A DNA stretch of 64,000 bases from assembly GCA_963830165.1 (NCBI GenBank), contig CAWHKZ010000008.1:186001-250000 (forward strand). Direction: 5' to 3'. Position numbers and translations under genes: made by a program. Under the pieces are notes generated by a model that ran no database searches, had not been told where the DNA came from, and saw nothing but the letters and a program-made list of their open reading frames with translations. Source of the DNA: Bog-756 sp963830165 (GTDB lineage Bacteria > Actinomycetota > Acidimicrobiia > Acidimicrobiales > RAAP-2). Positions 61,099 to 64,000 of the stretch are shown here, piece by piece (positions within the stretch are counted from its first letter, which is position 1; every line of letters starts with the position of its first letter).

Positions 61099-62310
61099 CA
61101 CGCGCGCGACGCCCACCGGCGCCGTCGCCGTGAACGTGACCGGCATCGTCTCGTAGCCCGACACGAAGTTGGCCGTTCCGCTTGGGCGGCTCGACGCCGT
61201 CGGCGAGCCTATGTCGGGCAGCCGGTCGAACAGGCGGTCGAACATCACCTGCAGCTCCATCCGGGCCAGCCGATTGCCCAGGCAGAAGTGGGAGCCGAAC
61301 CCGAAGGCCATGTGGTCGTTGGGGGTCCGGGTCACGTCGAAGCCCTCGGGATCGTCGAAGACCGTCTCGTCACGGTTGGCCGACGGGTACAGCAGCAGCA
61401 GCTTCTGGCCCTCGGCGATGGTCTCGCCGTGGAGCTCGACGTCGCGGGTGGCCGTGCGGGCCATGTTCTTGATCGGGGTGACCCACCGCAGCATCTCCTC
61501 GACGGCGACGGGCAGGCGCTCCCGTTCGGCGGCCAGCAGGGCGAACTGGTCGGGGTGGGTGAGCAGCTCGTACATCCCGCCGCTGATCACGTGCCGGGTG
61601 GTCTCGTCGCCGCCGATGAGGATCAGCAGCGACTCGTAGATGAGGGAGGAGTCGTCGAGCTTGTCGCCGTCGATCTCGGCGTGGACGAGGGTACCGATCA
61701 GGTCGTCGGTCTGGTGGTCGAGACGGCGCTGCTCGACCACCGCCATGATGTACTCGGCGTACTCCATGGCCGCCAGGGCGGCCCGGTCCATGGCCGTCGG
61801 GTCCGGCGAGCCCAGCGCCTTCAACATGTCGTCCGACCAGCCGAGCAGGGCGTCCCGGTCCTCGGCGGCGACGCCGAGCATGTTGCCGATCACGATCATG
61901 GGCAGCGGGGCGGCGATGTCGCGGACGAAGTCCGCCGATCCCCGCTCGCACACCCGGTCGATGATGGCATCGCAGATCATGCGGATGCCCTCCTCGCTCT
62001 CCCGGATCCGGCGCGGGGTGAACCCCTCGCTGACCAGGCGCCGGCGACGCACGTGCTCGGGGGCGTCGGTGTCGATCATCATGGGGAGACCGTCGGAGTC
62101 GGGTCGGATCCCCCCGGCGTTGGAGAAGGTGTCCGGGTCCTTCGAGATCTCCTTGATGTCGGCGTAGCGGGTGATCCCCCACACCCCGGACTCCTCGTCG
62201 AAGTAGGCCGGGGCCTCGGCCCGCATCCAGGCGAAGGCGGGGAAGGGATCACCGCCGTAGAAGAGGCCGTCGGTGAGGCCGATGTGGAGGTCCGCTGGGC
62301 GTGTGGTCAT
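61098..62310 (-). CDS. Cytochrome P450
   Basis: About 404 residues from ATG 62310 with AGGAG upstream. I-helix 'LIGGDETTRHVISGGM' (G-G-D-E-T), ExxR in 'EEMLRWVTP', and heme loop 'FGFGSHFCLGNRLARME' with the axial Cys near 343. Two compensating indels near 61190-61210 scramble about ten residues ('DI|RLADGVEPPKRNA|NFVSGYE'). In the given sequence the frame runs without a stop into the pterin dehydratase; one extra base near 61100 would create the TGA, so an apparent fusion is likely false. The style is that of actinobacterial CYP125/CYP142-like steroid or lipid hydroxylases; subfamily unsure. Confidence 0.9.
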
Positions 62311-62392
62311 GGCGCTCCTACTCGGGTCCCGGGCCGCTGCGGGCCGATGACGGTGCCCGGCGACCGGGCTGGGCCGAAGGTTACTGCGCCAG

Positions 62393-62407
62393 CTGACGGT
62401 GCGTCAG
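62393..62407. promoter_or_regulatory. 15-bp palindrome CTGACG-GTG-CGTCAG upstream of the P450 gene
   Basis: A perfect 6+6 inverted repeat with 3-bp spacer, 83 bp before the P450 start; extended symmetry A-G / T-T flanks it. It is the same palindrome as 16105-16119 except for one spacer base. Typical of TetR-family operators controlling P450 or acyl-CoA genes; the regulator is not adjacent. Confidence 0.6.
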
Positions 62408-62473
62408 TTGTCCGGCCGGACCACCGGGTCCGCCCCTCCGACGACGCCGCGCCGGTCGGCGCGGCACGGTCGG

Positions 62474-63865
62474 TCAGGGGTGGGTCATGCTCTCGGGTCG
62501 CACGGCCTCGTCGAACTGCTCGCCGGTCAGGTAGCCGAGGGCGAGTGCCGACTGGCGTAGCGTGGTGCCCTCCTTGTGGGCCTTCTTGGCCACCTCGGCG
62601 GCCTTGTCGTAGCCGATGAGGGGATTGAGGGCGGTCACCAGCATGAGCGAGTTCTCGAGGTGCTGGCGGATCCGGGCCTCGTTGGGCTCGAGTCCCTCCA
62701 CGCAGAACCGGGTGAACACGGCCGAGGCGTCGGTGAGCAGCTCGACCGAGTGCATGACGTTGTGGATGATCACCGGCTTGCACACGTTGAGCTCGAGATT
62801 TCCCCGGGACCCGGCCATGGCCACGGCGGCGTCGTTCCCGAAGACCTGGATGCAGACCATGATCATGGCCTCGCACTGGGTCGGGTTGACCTTGCCCGGC
62901 ATGATCGACGACCCCGGCTCGTTCTCGGGCAGGTTGAGCTCGCCCAGCCCGCTGCGGGGACCCGAGCCGAGCCACCGCAGGTCGTCGGCGATCTTGATCA
63001 GCGAGGCGGCCAGTACCCGTAGGGCACCGCTGGTGCTCACCAGGGCGTCGTGGGCGGCCAGGGCGGCGAACTTGTTGGGGGCGGTCACGAAGGGCAGGCC
63101 GGTGAGCTCGGCGATGGCCTCGGCCACCCGGATCCCGAACTCCGGGTGGGTGTTGAGCCCGGTGCCCACCGCCGTACCCCCGGCAGCCAGCTCGTAGAGG
63201 TCGTCGAGGGTGGCCTCGACGCGGCGCAGGTCGGCGTCGAGCTGGGCCACGTAGCCCGAGAACTCCTGGCCGAGCGTCAGCGGCACGGCGTCCATCAGGT
63301 GGGTGCGGCCGATCTTGGTGATCGATGCATAGGCACCCGCCTTGGTCTGCAGGGCGTCGCGCAGGTAGCGGATGGCGGGCAGCAGTCGGTGGGTGATCTC
63401 CTCCACGGCGGCGATGTGCATGGCCGTCGGGAACGTGTCGTTGGAGGACTGGGACATGTTCACGTCGTCGTTCGGGTGGACGGGGTCCTTGGAGCCGAGC
63501 ACCCCGCCGGCCAGCTCGATGGCCCGGTTGGAGATGACCTCGTTGGCGTTCATGTTCGACTGGGTACCGCTGCCCGTCTGCCACACGCTGAGCGGGAAGT
63601 GGTCGTCGAGCCTGCCCTCGGACACCTCCCGGGCGGCCGCGATGATGAGGGCCGACTTCTCCGGGCTCATCTTGCCGAGGTCGGCGTTGACCTGGGCCGA
63701 TGCCTCCTTCAGGATGCCGATGGCCCGGATCATCGACTTGGGCATCCGGTCGTCACCGATCGGGAAGTGGTGCAGCGACCGGGCCGTCTGGGCACCCCAG
63801 TAGCGGTCGGCGGGGACGTCGATGGCGCCCATGCTGTCCGTCTCGGTGCGGATGTCCTGGCTCAT
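62474..63865 (-). CDS. fumC: Class II fumarate hydratase
   Basis: 463 residues, usual length, from ATG 63865 behind AGGAGAG. Fumarase/aspartase superfamily: 'QTGSGTQSNMNANEVISNRA', 'HPNDDVNMSQSSNDTFPTAM', catalytic region 'IGRTHLMDAVPLTLGQEFSG' and the superfamily signature 'GSSIMPGKVNPTQ' near residue 317 with the catalytic Ser. The N-term of 'THLMDAVPLTLGQE' and 'NVCKPVIIHN' favour fumarase over aspartase. It interconverts fumarate and L-malate in the TCA cycle. Transcribed alone. Confidence 0.96.
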   Translation of the reverse strand: MSQDIRTETDSMGAIDVPADRYWGAQTARSLHHFPIGDDRMPKSMIRAIGILKEASAQVNADLGKMSPEKSALIIAAAREVSEGRLDDHFPLSVWQTGSGTQSNMNANEVISNRAIELAGGVLGSKDPVHPNDDVNMSQSSNDTFPTAMHIAAVEEITHRLLPAIRYLRDALQTKAGAYASITKIGRTHLMDAVPLTLGQEFSGYVAQLDADLRRVEATLDDLYELAAGGTAVGTGLNTHPEFGIRVAEAIAELTGLPFVTAPNKFAALAAHDALVSTSGALRVLAASLIKIADDLRWLGSGPRSGLGELNLPENEPGSSIMPGKVNPTQCEAMIMVCIQVFGNDAAVAMAGSRGNLELNVCKPVIIHNVMHSVELLTDASAVFTRFCVEGLEPNEARIRQHLENSLMLVTALNPLIGYDKAAEVAKKAHKEGTTLRQSALALGYLTGEQFDEAVRPESMTHP

Positions 63866-63956
63866 GCTGCTCTCCTTGTGCTCATGGCGGCGGCTCGGCG
63901 GCGCGCACGACCGACAGATTACGACCTGCCCGGGAGCACCGAGGACAGCCGGACCC

Positions 63957-64000
63957 TCAGGATCGCAGGGCGAGGCCGGCCGCGAGCACCCCTCGCGCCG
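63957..64000 (-). CDS. Possible 3' end of a gene entering from the right
   Basis: A minus-strand frame open from the right edge ends at TGA 63957-63959 with the residues A-R-G-V-L-A-A-G-L-A-L-R-S. Too short to identify; it could be non-coding. Confidence 0.25.
   Translation of the reverse strand, partial: ARGVLAAGLALRS

Noticed and set aside
1..64000. Insertion sequences, integrases, phage genes or toxin-antitoxin pairs
   Set aside because: No transposase, integrase, terminase or TA-type protein was recognised in any frame.

Overview
The window is high-GC actinobacterial DNA, most likely from an uncultured member of the class Acidimicrobiia. The support is: pervasive GTG/TTG starts and GTGA stop/start overlaps; mycothiol-linked proteins (Mca, a second PIG-L amidase, a mycothiol-dependent isomerase family protein); several luciferase-like monooxygenases of the kind that use F420; a PspA-PspAA-HtpX-PspAB module; and two secreted proteins built from 'GYWLVAADGG(V/I)FAFGDA' repeats, which I associate with Acidimicrobiia. 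The class-level call is inference.

Layout. 1-6.7 kb (minus strand): a secreted/surface locus with a solute-binding-protein-like secreted protein and two paralogous secreted proteins that share a ~250-residue N-terminal domain but carry different Ig-like repeats (IPT/TIG versus putative-Ig). 7-16 kb: a catabolic island with alpha/beta hydrolases, a phosphotriesterase-like lactonase, a haloalkane-dehalogenase homologue, a DUF1330-like protein, a TetR regulator, an SDR, an LLM monooxygenase and two GST-fold proteins. A strong double inverted-repeat operator sits between the LLM and GST genes (13.24-13.28 kb). 16-33 kb: fhs behind a 22-bp tandem-repeat array, two MFS/hydrolase blocks, an acyl-CoA dehydrogenase, SDR, a repeat-NlpC/P60 cell-wall hydrolase, a PAS-GGDEF-EAL protein, a PLP decarboxylase, a sugar kinase, a quinone-reductase-like MDR and a GNAT. 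33-49 kb: MDMPI, a GGDEF-EAL protein, a lipoprotein, an RNA uridine methyltransferase, nitroreductase, tRNA-Gly(TCC), a CoA-transferase, an MFS transporter, a GGDEF protein, a PIG-L amidase, DedA, a Cas4-like PD-(D/E)XK nuclease and a PAP2 phosphatase. 49-52.7 kb: a DsbA-like protein, two LLM monooxygenases, purE and ribH. 52.7-59 kb: YdjC-like deacetylase, mca, an SCP2-like protein and the phage-shock-type operon. 59-64 kb: a repeat protein with an Rpf-like domain, a pterin carbinolamine dehydratase, a cytochrome P450 and fumC.

Sequence quality. Many genes carry single-base indels that put recognisable protein segments into different frames, densest at 49.1-52.1 kb and 56.7-61.2 kb. They hit housekeeping genes (purE, ribH, htpX, pterin dehydratase), are mostly +1 G/C, and often come as compensating pairs. 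I read them as consensus errors rather than decay, and give one interval for each reconstructed gene. Coordinates of broken genes are therefore first-to-last codon of the reconstructed product.

The most interesting items are: the paralogous surface proteins with an unnamed N-terminal domain; two peptidoglycan hydrolases of different chemistry on the same repeat scaffold; a structured GTGGT/ACCAC region before one of them and a long leader with a DnaA-box-like site before the other; a tandem TGTCA-N7-TGACA operator overlapping a promoter; a 15-bp palindrome shared by two distant intergenic regions; and the 22-bp array upstream of fhs.
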